From Thioploca sp. (GTDB taxonomy: Bacteria > Pseudomonadota > Gammaproteobacteria > Beggiatoales > Beggiatoaceae), in assembly GCA_012032555.1 (NCBI GenBank), contig JAAUSR010000004.1, forward strand, positions 1 to 64,000: a stretch of DNA of 64,000 nucleotides, read 5' to 3'. Below, in pieces: positions 52,876 to 63,619 of this stretch (position 1 is its first letter; every line of letters starts with the position of its first letter). Made by a program: the position numbers and the translations under genes. The notes below the pieces were generated by a model. That model made no database searches. It was given only the letters and a program-made list of their open reading frames with translations, and had not been told where the DNA came from.

Positions 52876-55053
52876 CTAATTATTAGACATCTTGACTTGT
52901 CCGTTGGTTAAAGCCTGAATGACTTGTTCTTTAAGACCAAAAGCCACAATTTGTCCGCCATCTACCACCATTAAGTGATTAACTAATGATAATAACGACA
53001 TACGGTGCGTTACCAACAGCAGGGTTTTATCCTCTAAATGGGCTTGTAATCGTGTTTTTAACAGTTCTTCAGCGCGATTGTCCATCGCATTAGTTGGTTC
53101 ATCCAGTAATAAAATCGGTGGATTGAGCAATAATGCTCTGGCTAACACTATCGCTTGTCTTTGTCCACCCGATAAACCTTCACCCCGTTCACCTATCAGC
53201 ATATCAAATCCTAGAGGATGACGATTAGTGAATTCATCAACACCAGCTAATTGAGCCGCTTGGAGTACCATACTGTCTTCCACATAACTGGCGCCAATGA
53301 CAATATTATCTTTAACTGTGCCATAAAATAATTCAAGATCTTGTGGAATATAACCGATATTGCGTCGTAATTCGGCCGGATCCAATTGGCGACTGTCGAC
53401 ACCATCTAGCAGAATACTGCCCCCAGTGGGCTGATAAAGTCCTAAAATTAATTTGGCCAGGGTGCTTTTTCCAGAACCAATTCGGCCGATAATACCAATT
53501 TTTTGACCGGCATTGATTTTAAATGACATTTTAGTGAGAGCGGCTACCGGTTGTTGCGGATAGTTAAAATCAACTTGTTTGAACTCAATATCACCGCGTA
53601 ATTGTGGACGATGTAAAAAGGGTTTGCCTAACGGACGTTCGAGTGGCATCGACATGATGTGATTTAATACGCGCAATGCCGCTAACGATTGGTGATAACG
53701 GGTGAGTAGGTTGGCTATGGGCGCTAAAGGTGCCAAGGCGCGTCCGGCCAAAATAGTGCTAGCAATGAGCGCCCCGGTAGTTAGTTTACCATCAGCAATG
53801 AGATAGACTCCAGTGACAACCACCACAATCGTAGTCATTTGTTGAACGAACACTGAAAAATTCACTGCTAGTGCCGATAAAAACCGTGACTTAAGACTAG
53901 ATTGCGCAATTTGCCCAATTAGCAGTTCCCATTTACGTTGCATTTCTCCTTCGGCACCCCTAGCTTTGAGCGTTTCTATTCCGCTTAAGGTTTCAATTAG
54001 TAGGGCATGTTTTTGGGCACTGGCGCGAAAAGTTTGGCGAACGACATAGCGTAACGGCAATTGCACTAATAAGCTTAATCCCATGACAATAGCCATGCTG
54101 TATAGCGGAATCATGGCTAATTCAGGATTTAAAGTCCAAATAACTGTAATAAAGAGTAAGGCGAAGGGCAAATCAACCAAGGTGGTTAAAGTCGCTGAGG
54201 TAAAAAATTCCCGAAAAGTTTCAAATTCATGTAAATGATTGGCAAAAGCACCGATAGAACGTGGATGAGCTGCACGTTGGGTCCCCAAGATTTGTTCATA
54301 GATGATGCTGGCGAGTAAGACATCTGATTTTTTACCTGCCATATCAATAAAATAACCTCGAAGGATTCGCATAATAAAATCAAAGCTAAACACAATTCCT
54401 ACCCCAATGGCTAATACCCATAGCGTTTCTATGGCTCGATTAGGAACGACACGATCATAAACGTTCATAACAAATAAGGGGGATGCTAAAGCAAATAAAT
54501 TGATGAGCAAAGAAGCGATAATGACTTCGCTATAAATTGACCAGGATTTAAGTAAAGTACCCCAAAACCAACTGCGTGAATGCGGGATAATGTCCTCAGC
54601 AGTGCGTTGATCAAACGTGTAAATTGGACGGGCAAATAGGGCATAACCACTATAGTTTGCTTGCAGATCTTTTCTAGTAATGGTAAGCATTCCTTCGCCA
54701 GTCATGGGGAGAATAATTTGAGCTTGTTTCTTTTTCTTATCGAGGTATTTAACTAGGATGCAAGCTTGTTGATCTTTAAGTAATAAAACAGCGGGCAACA
54801 CCAATGGATTCAGTTGAGTAAGAGATCGTTTGATTAATCGGGCAGATAAGTGAACACGCTCAGCCGCACGGATAAATAATTCCGGGGTAAAGCGGTTATT
54901 GACTAAAGGTAATCCGGCTTTCAGGGCTTCGGCTGAAACCGGTTTACTCAATAATTTAGTGAGAATGACTAGGCATTGTAAAAGCGGATCATCCGGAATG
55001 ATAATTTTTTCACTATCTTGCCAAGCATTACTTTCAAACTGGTTAGTTGTCAT
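52876..55053 (-). CDS. Type I secretion ABC exporter (LapB/HlyB-like, inactive C39-like domain)
   Basis: The 725-residue protein has an N-terminal C39-like domain (about 20-150) without the catalytic Cys, so it likely binds rather than cuts its cargo. A six-helix exporter domain with EVIIASLLINLFALASPLFV follows (about 170-470), then the ATPase with Walker A GRIGSGKST, signature LSGGQRQ and Walker B ILLLDEPTNAMD. It exports large repeat adhesins in this family, together with an adaptor (LapC/HlyD) and TolC. Neither is seen nearby. Confidence 0.92.
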   Translation of the reverse strand: MTTNQFESNAWQDSEKIIIPDDPLLQCLVILTKLLSKPVSAEALKAGLPLVNNRFTPELFIRAAERVHLSARLIKRSLTQLNPLVLPAVLLLKDQQACILVKYLDKKKKQAQIILPMTGEGMLTITRKDLQANYSGYALFARPIYTFDQRTAEDIIPHSRSWFWGTLLKSWSIYSEVIIASLLINLFALASPLFVMNVYDRVVPNRAIETLWVLAIGVGIVFSFDFIMRILRGYFIDMAGKKSDVLLASIIYEQILGTQRAAHPRSIGAFANHLHEFETFREFFTSATLTTLVDLPFALLFITVIWTLNPELAMIPLYSMAIVMGLSLLVQLPLRYVVRQTFRASAQKHALLIETLSGIETLKARGAEGEMQRKWELLIGQIAQSSLKSRFLSALAVNFSVFVQQMTTIVVVVTGVYLIADGKLTTGALIASTILAGRALAPLAPIANLLTRYHQSLAALRVLNHIMSMPLERPLGKPFLHRPQLRGDIEFKQVDFNYPQQPVAALTKMSFKINAGQKIGIIGRIGSGKSTLAKLILGLYQPTGGSILLDGVDSRQLDPAELRRNIGYIPQDLELFYGTVKDNIVIGASYVEDSMVLQAAQLAGVDEFTNRHPLGFDMLIGERGEGLSGGQRQAIVLARALLLNPPILLLDEPTNAMDNRAEELLKTRLQAHLEDKTLLLVTHRMSLLSLVNHLMVVDGGQIVAFGLKEQVIQALTNGQVKMSNN

Positions 55054-55059
55054 AACGAA

Positions 55060-55965
55060 TTATTCATGACCCATTTTGTTAATTAATTGTTTGGTTTCTT
55101 GAATGCGCTGCTTTATTTTAATGACTTCTTGTTCTTTTTGGGCTAACTGTTCTTGCAACAAGGCTAAATACTTTTGAGGATTGCGATATTGGTAAAACTG
55201 TTTAAAGATATCTACCACAATAAGTATTCTCAGAATTCGATTAAATACCGAACGCGTTCGGTAAATATTTAATATTCTTCTTATTCTGGCAATTTTTAAT
55301 AAGTTTTCTGGCTTGATGAATTTAAATTGTCGCAATAGGGCATAGCGACTGACTAAAATACTAGCCAAAGCTAGCATTGGTAGGATAATGACCAATAATT
55401 CTAACCAATGTTTTTTTAAATAAAATAGCTTTTTCTCCGCTATAGAGAACATAATAATAAATTCAATAACAAATAATTCCCATATCAAAGCATTTCCCAA
55501 ATTGACTAAATGATAGAGTAATTCATGATTATTGAGTTTATCAGGAGCAATGAGTTCGGTTACCCAGAATGGACTCATAAATAATGAAAGGAATAGAATG
55601 GATAATAAAAACTGTTTTTCAAGTTCTGTATAGCAAGCAGAATCCGTTAATCGCCAACCAAATAACCAAATCATATTGGCGTGATTACAACGTCGGGTTG
55701 CTAACCGGATGGGCGGTAATAAAATAATAAAAACTAATCCTACATAACTTTTCCAACGGTGTTGACAGAAAAATAAATAAATAATTCTTTCTATAGCAAA
55801 AATAGGCCAACAGATAAAAAGCAGCATCAATAATTGTGGTGCATACAGCAATCGTTCTAAACCAGATTCAAGTTGCCCATATTGAACAATGATAGCCATT
55901 ATGGTAAGAAAGACTACCGTTATCAAAAACATTATGGCAGCATTCACGGCTTCGATAAGCTGCAA
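55060..55965 (-). CDS. Voltage-sensor-like membrane protein without a pore, with C-terminal coiled coil
   Basis: The 301-residue protein has hydrophobic segments near residues 8-30, 42-66, 75-88, 115-135, 155-175 and 185-205. The block FVIEFIIMFSIAEKKLFYLK, HWLELLVIILPML, then a run with Arg at RYALLRQF, ARIRRILNIYRTRS and NRILRIL, is like S2-S4 of voltage-gated channels (a negative/basic S2, a D/E in S3, a repeated Arg S4). No selectivity-filter sequence (TVGYG type) follows. Instead there is a coiled coil (ALLQEQLAQKEQEVIKIKQR). A voltage- or mechano-sensing part in an exporter operon is possible; this is inference. It is 6 bases from the exporter gene. Confidence 0.65.
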   Translation of the reverse strand: MQLIEAVNAAIMFLITVVFLTIMAIIVQYGQLESGLERLLYAPQLLMLLFICWPIFAIERIIYLFFCQHRWKSYVGLVFIILLPPIRLATRRCNHANMIWLFGWRLTDSACYTELEKQFLLSILFLSLFMSPFWVTELIAPDKLNNHELLYHLVNLGNALIWELFVIEFIIMFSIAEKKLFYLKKHWLELLVIILPMLALASILVSRYALLRQFKFIKPENLLKIARIRRILNIYRTRSVFNRILRILIVVDIFKQFYQYRNPQKYLALLQEQLAQKEQEVIKIKQRIQETKQLINKMGHE

Positions 55966-55997
55966 AATTATAATCCTATTAAGAGCAATTAATTAGG

Positions 55998-57428
55998 CTA
56001 TTTTTCACATTGTTGGAGTTTATCTGTGGGAATAAAAATATTCATGGTTTTTAGATTATTGAGGTAGTTACCTCTCTCAGTATCGATATTTTTAAGTTCA
56101 ATACCAGGTTGTAAACTGGTAATACTAGCTTGTCCAACTATAGTTCGTTCTCGCTCCCCCCTTTCATTTTTAGTCTTAATACTCCAGAAGTTGTGAAACA
56201 TAATCGCTTTATCCTGATAGGTACCTAAATACAGCATGATATGTCCAGGTTTCCAGAGTAGCGTTAGATAAGGAATAGCTTCCTTAATTATTTTTTGTTC
56301 TTTTGCTGCCGGGGTTAAATTTTCCAAAGAAATGAGTTCCCCTATCCTCGATTGGGTAGCAGAATTTCTGGGTAACCACAAACCAAAGGGTGTAAATAGG
56401 TCATGTAATGTTGATGAACAATCTCGATCCTCATAAAGACCACCCCAACCATAAGGTTGAGTTAATAATTTATTGATCATCTTAGCTAAATTAGTTGGTA
56501 ACACGGTAATGGGTTTTAATGCAGAGACTGTTTTTGACAGCTGAGTTTTTTCTAGGATGGCTTGGCGGGTTTTATGATCAACCGTTGCAATTAATATATC
56601 ATAATGCGTTGCATTTTCACCTAAATAGGGAAATAAAGCACCAATATGAGTTTTGAATCTAAAGAGTTGGTTTTCGCCATAAAGCGGAATTTGATCTTGA
56701 GTCATGGTGACATATTTATGAGTTAACCACTTTGCGATAAAAGCTTCATCAACAAAAGCAATATCTTCCATTGGAACCCAACCTTCCACAAAAGGTGATT
56801 CGACTAACACCCAAGACTGATCTTTAGAAATGTGGGCAATAAATAGCGGTGTATTAGCCCAAATCGCTGAGTTTTGTAAAGTATCAAATGGATAACCATT
56901 TTCGGTGTTAAAGTGTGGCTTAGCTGTGGGTAATAATCTCAAATAAGTATTAGTAATTGTGATCGCTTGGCGATTAGCATTAGGATAATTTTCCAAATGC
57001 GCTAAATCAGTTAATTGCTTGAGCCATTCTGGTGAATGAGGTTTCTGATTTTCACCAAAACCAAGGTTATTGATATAGCTACCAAAATGCCATAAATATT
57101 CAGCTTTAAGAATGCTGGGTTTTTGTTGTTGCCAAGGAGAGAAAAATTTTTTATCAAATTCAGCATTAAGTGCACGATGATTTTCTGGTTCGATTAGTGC
57201 TTGAGATGAACAAGTTGGGTTAAGGTAAACGGTCGCATCTTGAGGTAATGTTCGTAGGTCTCTAATAACATAGGGCTTCTCGTTAGCTAATTGTTCTGAT
57301 TCTAACAAAGTTTCATCGTCAATTTGCCTAATCTCATCGACCTTATTTTTGGTAACTTCTTGAGCCTCAACATATCCCAACCAGGATAAAGAGAGAAAAA
57401 AAATTATTTTAAATAGGTGACTGAACAT
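55998..57428 (-). CDS. SH3/NlpC-P60 family cell-wall peptidase
   Basis: The 476-residue protein has a signal peptide (to about residue 22), the N-terminal stabilising region, SH3-like parts (about 150-280, with WVLVESPFVEGWVP), and a C-terminal NlpC/P60 domain. Its catalytic Cys lies in YGWGGLYEDRDCSS (about 345) and the His in KPGHIMLYLG. Such enzymes cut the D-Glu-diaminopimelate or similar bond of cell-wall stem peptides. It heads the run with the voltage-sensor-like gene (32 bases on) and the exporter, so it may open the wall for the secretion complex. Confidence 0.88.
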   Translation of the reverse strand: MFSHLFKIIFFLSLSWLGYVEAQEVTKNKVDEIRQIDDETLLESEQLANEKPYVIRDLRTLPQDATVYLNPTCSSQALIEPENHRALNAEFDKKFFSPWQQQKPSILKAEYLWHFGSYINNLGFGENQKPHSPEWLKQLTDLAHLENYPNANRQAITITNTYLRLLPTAKPHFNTENGYPFDTLQNSAIWANTPLFIAHISKDQSWVLVESPFVEGWVPMEDIAFVDEAFIAKWLTHKYVTMTQDQIPLYGENQLFRFKTHIGALFPYLGENATHYDILIATVDHKTRQAILEKTQLSKTVSALKPITVLPTNLAKMINKLLTQPYGWGGLYEDRDCSSTLHDLFTPFGLWLPRNSATQSRIGELISLENLTPAAKEQKIIKEAIPYLTLLWKPGHIMLYLGTYQDKAIMFHNFWSIKTKNERGERERTIVGQASITSLQPGIELKNIDTERGNYLNNLKTMNIFIPTDKLQQCEK

Positions 57429-57868
57429 GGTAATTCTCCTTAGTATGGTCGGTTTATTTTAAACCTGTTGCAGTTAACCAAAATATTAAATAATAATCCT
57501 CGTTTAGAAATGAGGTTTGATTTTTAGCTAATTGACTTAGTAAACAAGCTTAGTTTTAATTCAACAACGCTAATAAACTTATAAATATAATAAAATTGGC
57601 ACATTAAAAATTCTATCATCAAGGTATGAGGTTGGATAGTTGAATAAAGTTAAGAATCGGTAATAATAGAAAGAATAGATAAATAAATTTTTTGAGTCGT
57701 TGTTAAAGGATAACTCAATCACATTGGGTTAAAAACACAGTGGCTTAAAGCATTTAAAAATGTCATAATAACTTCAACCCGAATAAGGGTTAGTGAGCTG
57801 AATTAATCTATTGCATTCTAAATGTTAAATTTTATTTTCCAAACCAATGCTATAAATACTTTTTGTCA
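57429..57868. other. Divergent spacer between the NlpC/P60 gene and prmA
   Basis: AT-rich, with no gene. It must contain promoters in both directions. A candidate plus-strand -10 sequence (tataaat) lies at about 57850, shortly before prmA, but no matching -35 stands out. Confidence 0.35.
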
Positions 57869-58752
57869 ATGCCATGGTTACAAGTTATCTTAGATACCGA
57901 AGCACAATACGTTGAGGAAATTTCTGACGGACTTGTTGCAATGGGTGCTATTTGCGTCACTTTGCAAGATGGAGCTGACCAAGCTTTGTATGAACCTCCC
58001 TTAAATACAACGCCATTATGGAAGCGCACCCAGATAGTCGGATTATTTGATGAAGATAAAATTGATGGCTTAACACTCCCCGTTCAGTTACAAAATGTAT
58101 TGGCGCCTTTACCATTACCGTCCATTCAATGCCAGCGTTTAGAAGACCAAGAATGGACCCAACGGAGTATGAGTGATTTTCATCCAATGCAATTTGGGCA
58201 TCGAGTGTGGATTTGTCCAAGTTGGACTCCTCCACCGCAACCACAAGCCGTTAATATATTCCTTGATCCCGGATTAGCCTTTGGAACTGGTACTCATGCA
58301 ACAACTGCTTTATGCTTAGAATGGTTGGAGCAGCAAGGTGATTGGTCAAACAAAGTATTAATTGATTATGGTTGTGGTTCAGGCATTTTAGCGATTACTG
58401 CTGCTAAATTAGGTGCGACTCAGGTTTGGGCAGTTGATATTGATCCGCAAGCTTTATATGCGACTCAAGCCAACGCTGAAAAAACCAAGTCACTTTGCAA
58501 ATTAATGTGACTTTACCCACGCAATTACCTCACCTCAAAGTGGATGGTTTAATTGCTAATATTTTAGCTACTCCTTTAATCGAGTTAGTACCCACTTTAG
58601 CCGATTATTTAAAACCGACTGCTCCAATCGTCTTGTCTGGCATTCTCAAAGAACAAACTCAAGCAGTCATAGCCGCTTATACACCCCATTTTACTCTCAT
58701 TGACGTAACGGAACGTGACAATTGGATGCGTATTGTAGCTACCAAACTTTGA
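57869..58752 (+). CDS. prmA: Ribosomal protein L11 methyltransferase, frame broken near 58490
   Basis: The ATG at 57869 (MPWLQVILDTEAQYVEEISD) is the usual PrmA start; an earlier TTG is less likely. The first frame carries FLDPGLAFGTGTHATTALC and VLIDYGCGSGILAITAAKLGA, the S-adenosylmethionine site, but stops at 58510. One A added to the six at 58489-58494 gives AEKNQVTLQINVTLPTQLP and continues with VDGLIANILATPL to 58752. The mended length is about 294 residues, the normal size. PrmA trimethylates L11. Confidence 0.92.
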
Positions 58753-58786
58753 CATATTCTATCAAAATTCAAAATAGATTCATTTT

Positions 58787-59533
58787 ATGCATACGCAATG
58801 TCCTCACTGTCAAACTATTTTTCGAATCACTTCGGCACATTTAAACATTGCCCAAGGGCATGTTCGTTGTAGCCATTGTCAACGTGCTTTTAATGCCACT
58901 CGTCATTTACTGAAACAGTTACCGACACAACTAGGTGTTCCAGAACAATTCAATATTGATGAAGACGAACCCAGTCTAAGCCTAGATTATAATCTGCCGG
59001 CATTATTACAAGAAGATATCTATAAACCACATCGTAACAGTTGGAATGCCTTTTTGTTTTGGGGAATGATAACACTTCTGTTGGCTACCATGCTGGCTGC
59101 CCAAATTTTTTGGTTTTGGCAACCGGATAAGATCCTACAACACCCACAAATCCGACCAGTATTAGATCGATTTTGCCATGTATTTTTATGTACTCTACCA
59201 GTAACTCGGGATGTAGAAAGCTTTTATATACAGGAACATATTGCTAGTGTTCATCCAACGTTAACTAACGTGATTCAATTTGAAGTGACTTTTGTAAACA
59301 AAGCGATTTTTTCACAACCTTATCCCAATTTTTCCTTAACTTTTGAAGATTCTAATGGTAAACCCATCGCACAACGTTTGTTTAAACCAAGTGAATACTT
59401 GCCAACCTCACCTAAACCGGATCAAGAAATACCACCTAAAGCCGCTATTCATTTCAAGTTAGAATTGATGAACGTTGCCAATCTTATTGAAGGTAATCAA
59501 ATTGCTCAAGGTTATCATTTTGAATTTTTATAA
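58787..59533 (+). CDS. Zinc-ribbon, membrane-anchored DUF3426 protein
   Basis: The 248-residue protein has an N-terminal MJ0042-type zinc ribbon with four cysteines (CPHC at 4-7 and CSHC at 28-31), a membrane segment at about 86-105 (WGMITLLLATMLAAQIFWFW) and a periplasmic DUF3426 domain (about 140-248). Its role is unknown. It commonly follows prmA in gammaproteobacteria. Confidence 0.88.
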   Translation: MHTQCPHCQTIFRITSAHLNIAQGHVRCSHCQRAFNATRHLLKQLPTQLGVPEQFNIDEDEPSLSLDYNLPALLQEDIYKPHRNSWNAFLFWGMITLLLATMLAAQIFWFWQPDKILQHPQIRPVLDRFCHVFLCTLPVTRDVESFYIQEHIASVHPTLTNVIQFEVTFVNKAIFSQPYPNFSLTFEDSNGKPIAQRLFKPSEYLPTSPKPDQEIPPKAAIHFKLELMNVANLIEGNQIAQGYHFEFL

Positions 59534-59596
59534 TTTGGGTAATCGTCTCAGCATAGCTAGAATAAAGTAAAGACTGAAATAAAGGATTTTAGTAAG

Positions 59597-60319
59597 ATGA
59601 ATAAACCCAAAACCCCGAAGCGTTCTTTCCAACGTCCAGTCAATGAAATTAGTTTACACCCAGAGTCATGGAAAATTTTTCAGATTATGGCTGAATTTGT
59701 AGAAGGATTTGAACAATTATCTAACATTACGCCTTCAGTAACTCTGTTTGGTTCAGCCCGATTTACTGGTGAACACCCTTATTATCAATTAGCAGAACAA
59801 ATTGCACATCAATTATCTGATGCCGGTTTTTCAGTGGTTAGCGGCGGTGGACCTGGAATCATGGAAGCGGCTAATAAAGGCGCATTTACCGGAAAATCCC
59901 AAAGTATTGGCCTCAATATTGCTTTACCACAAGAACAACAGGTCAATGCTTACCAGGATATCTCGGTTAATTTCAAACATTTCTTTGTCCGCAAAGTCAT
60001 GTTGGTTAAATATGCCTCAGCTTATGTCATCTTGCCGGGGGGATTTGGTACCTTAGATGAATTAACAGAAATTCTAACCCTAATGCAAACTAATAAAGCT
60101 CAATCTGTTCCAGTTATTTTAGTGGGTAGCGATTTTTGGCGAGGTTTATTAGATTGGTTTAAAAATACGTTATTAATGCAACAGACTATCAGAGAAAATG
60201 ATTTAAATATCATTACTTTAGTTGATACATCGCAAGCGGTGCTTGATAACATTTTCAATTACTATGAAAAAGGCGGAATAAAATCGAATAATGGGAAAGA
60301 AAAACGGTTTCATTTATAA
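59597..60319 (+). CDS. LOG-family nucleotide phosphoribohydrolase-like protein
   Basis: The 240-residue protein has SVTLFGSARF, the SVVSGGGPGIMEAANKGA loop and VILPGGFGTLDELTE, the PGGxGTxxE motif of the LOG (TIGR00730) family. These enzymes release ribose 5-phosphate from AMP or cytokinin nucleotides; many were misnamed lysine decarboxylase. The exact substrate is unknown. Confidence 0.9.
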   Translation: MNKPKTPKRSFQRPVNEISLHPESWKIFQIMAEFVEGFEQLSNITPSVTLFGSARFTGEHPYYQLAEQIAHQLSDAGFSVVSGGGPGIMEAANKGAFTGKSQSIGLNIALPQEQQVNAYQDISVNFKHFFVRKVMLVKYASAYVILPGGFGTLDELTEILTLMQTNKAQSVPVILVGSDFWRGLLDWFKNTLLMQQTIRENDLNIITLVDTSQAVLDNIFNYYEKGGIKSNNGKEKRFHL

Positions 60320-60482
60320 TCTAATCCTATAGATATGTATTACTGACTCTTATTTTTCTTATCCGCTTTCTATTCATACTATTCCGCTGATGACAACCAA
60401 CACACTGATGTACACGACCCTCTCATCTTAGAAAAGTATTTTTTATCTCATTTTTATTTAAACTTGTTGAATTTTAACTGAC

Positions 60483-61421
60483 ATGTCTGTTTATACTATC
60501 GTTGAACGTGATCAACTTAACGCGTTTCTGTCTCATTATAATTTAGGTTCTTTAATATCTTATCAAGGGATTAATGCCGGTATAGTTAATACTAACTATT
60601 TTGTGACAACTCAAACTGGGGAATGGGTATTAACTTTATTTGAGCAATTAAACTGCGAAGAATTACCCTATTTTCTCAAATTGATGGCTTACCTAGCAGA
60701 ACATAAAGTTCCCTGTCCTCATCCTTTAGCCGATGAGACTAGTTGTTACTTACGTCAGTTAAATGGTAAACCGGCCGCTTTATTTGAAAGAATATTATGT
60801 GGTGAAGCGGTAGAACAACCCACTTTAACACAATGTCAGGTTTTAGGAACTGCTTTAGGCCACTTTCATATTATTAGTCCCCATTTTTCCCTTTATCGCC
60901 CCAATGAACATGGACCGCACTGGTGGAAAATTACTGCTGAACGGGTTCTACCTTACTTAAGTCCAGAAGAAGCGACTTTATTACGAGAAGAACTTCGTTT
61001 TCAGGCTCAATACCAACATATCGATTTACCTCGTGGTGTGATTCATGCCGATTTATTCCGAGATAATGCTTTATTTGAAGGTGATAAATTATGTGGTATT
61101 CTTGATTTTTATTATGCTTGTAACGATGTTTTGCTCTATGACTTGGCTATTACAGTTAATGATTGGTGCACTTTTCCAGATGGTCATCTTGATGAACAAC
61201 GCGTACAGATTCTTTTTACCCATTACTGCAAACAAAGACCGCTCACTTCGCTTGAATACCAAGCATGGCCAGTGATGTTACGAGCAGCCGCTTTACGATT
61301 TTGGTTATCGCGATTACAAGATTGGTATTTTCCTCGTGCTGGTGAATTAACCCATACCAAAAACCCGGTTGAATTTCGGGAGATTTTATTATCACATATT
61401 AACCGTTTTTTAGTGAGTTGA
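60483..61421 (+). CDS. thrB: Homoserine kinase (APH-fold ThrB)
   Basis: The 312-residue enzyme phosphorylates homoserine in threonine synthesis. It starts MSVYTIVERDQLNAFLSHYN and has GINAGIVNTNYFV (nucleotide loop), GVIHADLFRDNALF (catalytic HxDxxxxN) and GILDFYYACNDVLLYDLAI (metal-binding Asp). This is the aminoglycoside-kinase-fold type common in pseudomonads and sulfur bacteria, not the GHMP type. Confidence 0.94.
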   Translation: MSVYTIVERDQLNAFLSHYNLGSLISYQGINAGIVNTNYFVTTQTGEWVLTLFEQLNCEELPYFLKLMAYLAEHKVPCPHPLADETSCYLRQLNGKPAALFERILCGEAVEQPTLTQCQVLGTALGHFHIISPHFSLYRPNEHGPHWWKITAERVLPYLSPEEATLLREELRFQAQYQHIDLPRGVIHADLFRDNALFEGDKLCGILDFYYACNDVLLYDLAITVNDWCTFPDGHLDEQRVQILFTHYCKQRPLTSLEYQAWPVMLRAAALRFWLSRLQDWYFPRAGELTHTKNPVEFREILLSHINRFLVS

Positions 61422-61629
61422 ATTATTAACCATCAGTACTGACAATTGATAAATCGTGTATAATTTTTTTATTTCGTTTTGAGTTGTTAATGCGAATATA
61501 GGTTGGTTAGAACATAGTGAAACCCAACAAATCCATTTAGTTAGGTTAAAAATACCTAAACTGAGTTAACACTTTTAGTTAAAGCAAAATTATTTTTTAT
61601 ATCGTATCGATTCAATTAAAGGTTGAGCA

Positions 61630-62178
61630 ATGGAACAATTTCGAGGTACCACGGTATTATCAGTCCGTCGCAATGGAGAAGTCGTGATAGGCGGAGATGG
61701 GCAAGTCACTGTAGGTAATACCGTGATGAAACACAATGCTCGCAAAGTACGGCGACTCTACCACGATAAAGTCATTGCCGGCTTTGCCGGCGGTACAGCA
61801 GATGCTTTTACCCTATTTGAACGATTTGAAGGTAAGTTGGAAAAACATCAAGGTCATCTTATTCGTTCAGCGGTAGAATTAGCCAAAGATTGGCGAACTG
61901 ACCGGATGTTACGGCGATTAGAAGCTTTATTAACTGTCGCTGATCAAACAACTTCGTTGATCATTTCCGGTAATGGTGATGTAATAGAACCCGAAGAAAG
62001 TTTAATGGCGATTGGTTCTGGTGGTGCATTTGCGCAAGCGGCAGCACGCGCTTTACTGGAAAATACGAATCTATCAGCTAAAGACATTGTGGAAAAATCA
62101 TTGCATATCGCAGCGGATATCTGTATTTACACCAACCGTCAGTTAACGATTGAAAGCCTAACGATGGGTACCTATTAA
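61630..62178 (+). CDS. hslV: ATP-dependent protease subunit HslV
   Basis: The 182-residue protein has a six-residue leader (MEQFRG) before the nucleophile Thr in [10 protein letters not shown], then Asp in [10 protein letters not shown], Lys in KVRRLYHDK and [11 protein letters not shown]. It forms a double hexamer inside HslU caps. The hslU start is 12 bases on. Confidence 0.97.
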   Translation: MEQFRGTTVLSVRRNGEVVIGGDGQVTVGNTVMKHNARKVRRLYHDKVIAGFAGGTADAFTLFERFEGKLEKHQGHLIRSAVELAKDWRTDRMLRRLEALLTVADQTTSLIISGNGDVIEPEESLMAIGSGGAFAQAAARALLENTNLSAKDIVEKSLHIAADICIYTNRQLTIESLTMGTY

Positions 62179-62190
62179 GTTAAGACAACT

Positions 62191-63519
62191 ATGAGCGAGA
62201 TGACTCCTAAAGAAATTGTGAGTGAATTGGATAAACATATTATCGGTCAAACTGCTGCCAAAAGAGCCGTAGCGGTGGCTTTACGAAATCGCTGGCGACG
62301 CATGCAGCTTGAACCCAATTTACGCAATGAAATTACACCTAAAAATATTTTGATGATTGGTCCAACGGGAGTTGGTAAAACCGAAATCGCCCGTCGTTTA
62401 GCTAAATTAGCCAAAGCACCCTTTATTAAAATTGAAGCGACCAAATTTACGGAAGTGGGTTATGTTGGTCGTGATGTCGAATCGATTGTCCGTGATTTAA
62501 TCGATATGTCGATGAAAATGACCCGTGAAGAGGCTATGCAACAAGTAAGACATCAGGCTTTGATAGCCGCAGAAGAACGTATTTTAGATGCTTTACTACC
62601 ACCAGCACGGAATGTTCGCTCGGATTCACCCAGTGACGAAGCCTCTTCAACGCGACAAAAGTTTAGAAAAATGTTGCGGGAAGATAAATTGAATGATAAA
62701 GAAATTGAAATTGAACTCAGTGAAACTCGTATTGGCGTAGAAATTATGGCACCACCGGGTATGGAAGAAATGACCAGCCAATTGCAAAGTATGTTTCAAA
62801 ATATTACCGGTGGGCGGACTAGAACGCGGAAATTACGTATTAAAGAGGCATTGAAATTAATTCAAGAAGAAGAAGCCGCTAAGCTCATTAACGAAGATGA
62901 TTTAAAAATGAAAGCGGTAGAACGGGTTGAACAAAATGGGATTGTATTTTTAGATGAAATTGACAAAATCACTAAACGTTCTGAAACGAGTGGGCCGGAT
63001 GTATCACGAGAAGGTGTACAACGTGATTTACTACCATTAGTTGAAGGTAGTACCGTGAGCACCAAATATGGAATGGTAAAAACGGACCATATTTTATTTA
63101 TTGCTTCCGGTGCATTTCATCTTTCTAAACCATCGGATTTAATTCCAGAATTACAAGGGCGTTTACCGATTCGAGTGGAATTAAGTGCGCTTAATGTCGA
63201 TGATTTCGTTAATATTTTAACTGAACCGGATGCTTCCCTAACCGAACAATATATCGCCTTAATGCAAACCGAAGGTTTAATAATTCAATTTACCCAAGAT
63301 GGCATTAGACGTATTGCCGAGATGGCTTGGCAAGTCAATGAAAGAACAGAAAATATTGGTGCTAGACGGTTACATACTGTTATAGAATGTTTACTGGAAA
63401 GTATATCTTTTGAAGCCCCCGATCGGCATGGAGAAACGGTTATTATTGATGAGGCTTATGTGAATAAATACTTAAACGATCTCGTTAATAATGAAGATTT
63501 AAGTCAATATATCCTTTAA
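62191..63519 (+). CDS. hslU: ATP-dependent protease ATPase subunit HslU
   Basis: The 442-residue AAA+ unfoldase has Walker [10 protein letters not shown] (about residue 56), the pore motif GYVGRDVE, an I-domain (about 110-240) and Walker [11 protein letters not shown]. It unfolds substrates for HslV. The C-terminal end LSQYIL is the conserved tail that docks into HslV. Confidence 0.97.
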   Translation: MSEMTPKEIVSELDKHIIGQTAAKRAVAVALRNRWRRMQLEPNLRNEITPKNILMIGPTGVGKTEIARRLAKLAKAPFIKIEATKFTEVGYVGRDVESIVRDLIDMSMKMTREEAMQQVRHQALIAAEERILDALLPPARNVRSDSPSDEASSTRQKFRKMLREDKLNDKEIEIELSETRIGVEIMAPPGMEEMTSQLQSMFQNITGGRTRTRKLRIKEALKLIQEEEAAKLINEDDLKMKAVERVEQNGIVFLDEIDKITKRSETSGPDVSREGVQRDLLPLVEGSTVSTKYGMVKTDHILFIASGAFHLSKPSDLIPELQGRLPIRVELSALNVDDFVNILTEPDASLTEQYIALMQTEGLIIQFTQDGIRRIAEMAWQVNERTENIGARRLHTVIECLLESISFEAPDRHGETVIIDEAYVNKYLNDLVNNEDLSQYIL

Positions 63520-63619
63520 TAGTTTTTGGTTATCAGTGAACAGTTGTCAGTTATTCAGGATAGCTTAACCAATTGATTAATAATGGGAAAACCTTAGTTG
63601 ATAACTCATGCTGTTGTGT

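Noticed and set aside
58489-58510. Programmed frameshift in prmA
   Set aside because: The codons gaa aaa acc do not give a full slippery heptamer, and the truncated product would lack part of the catalytic domain.
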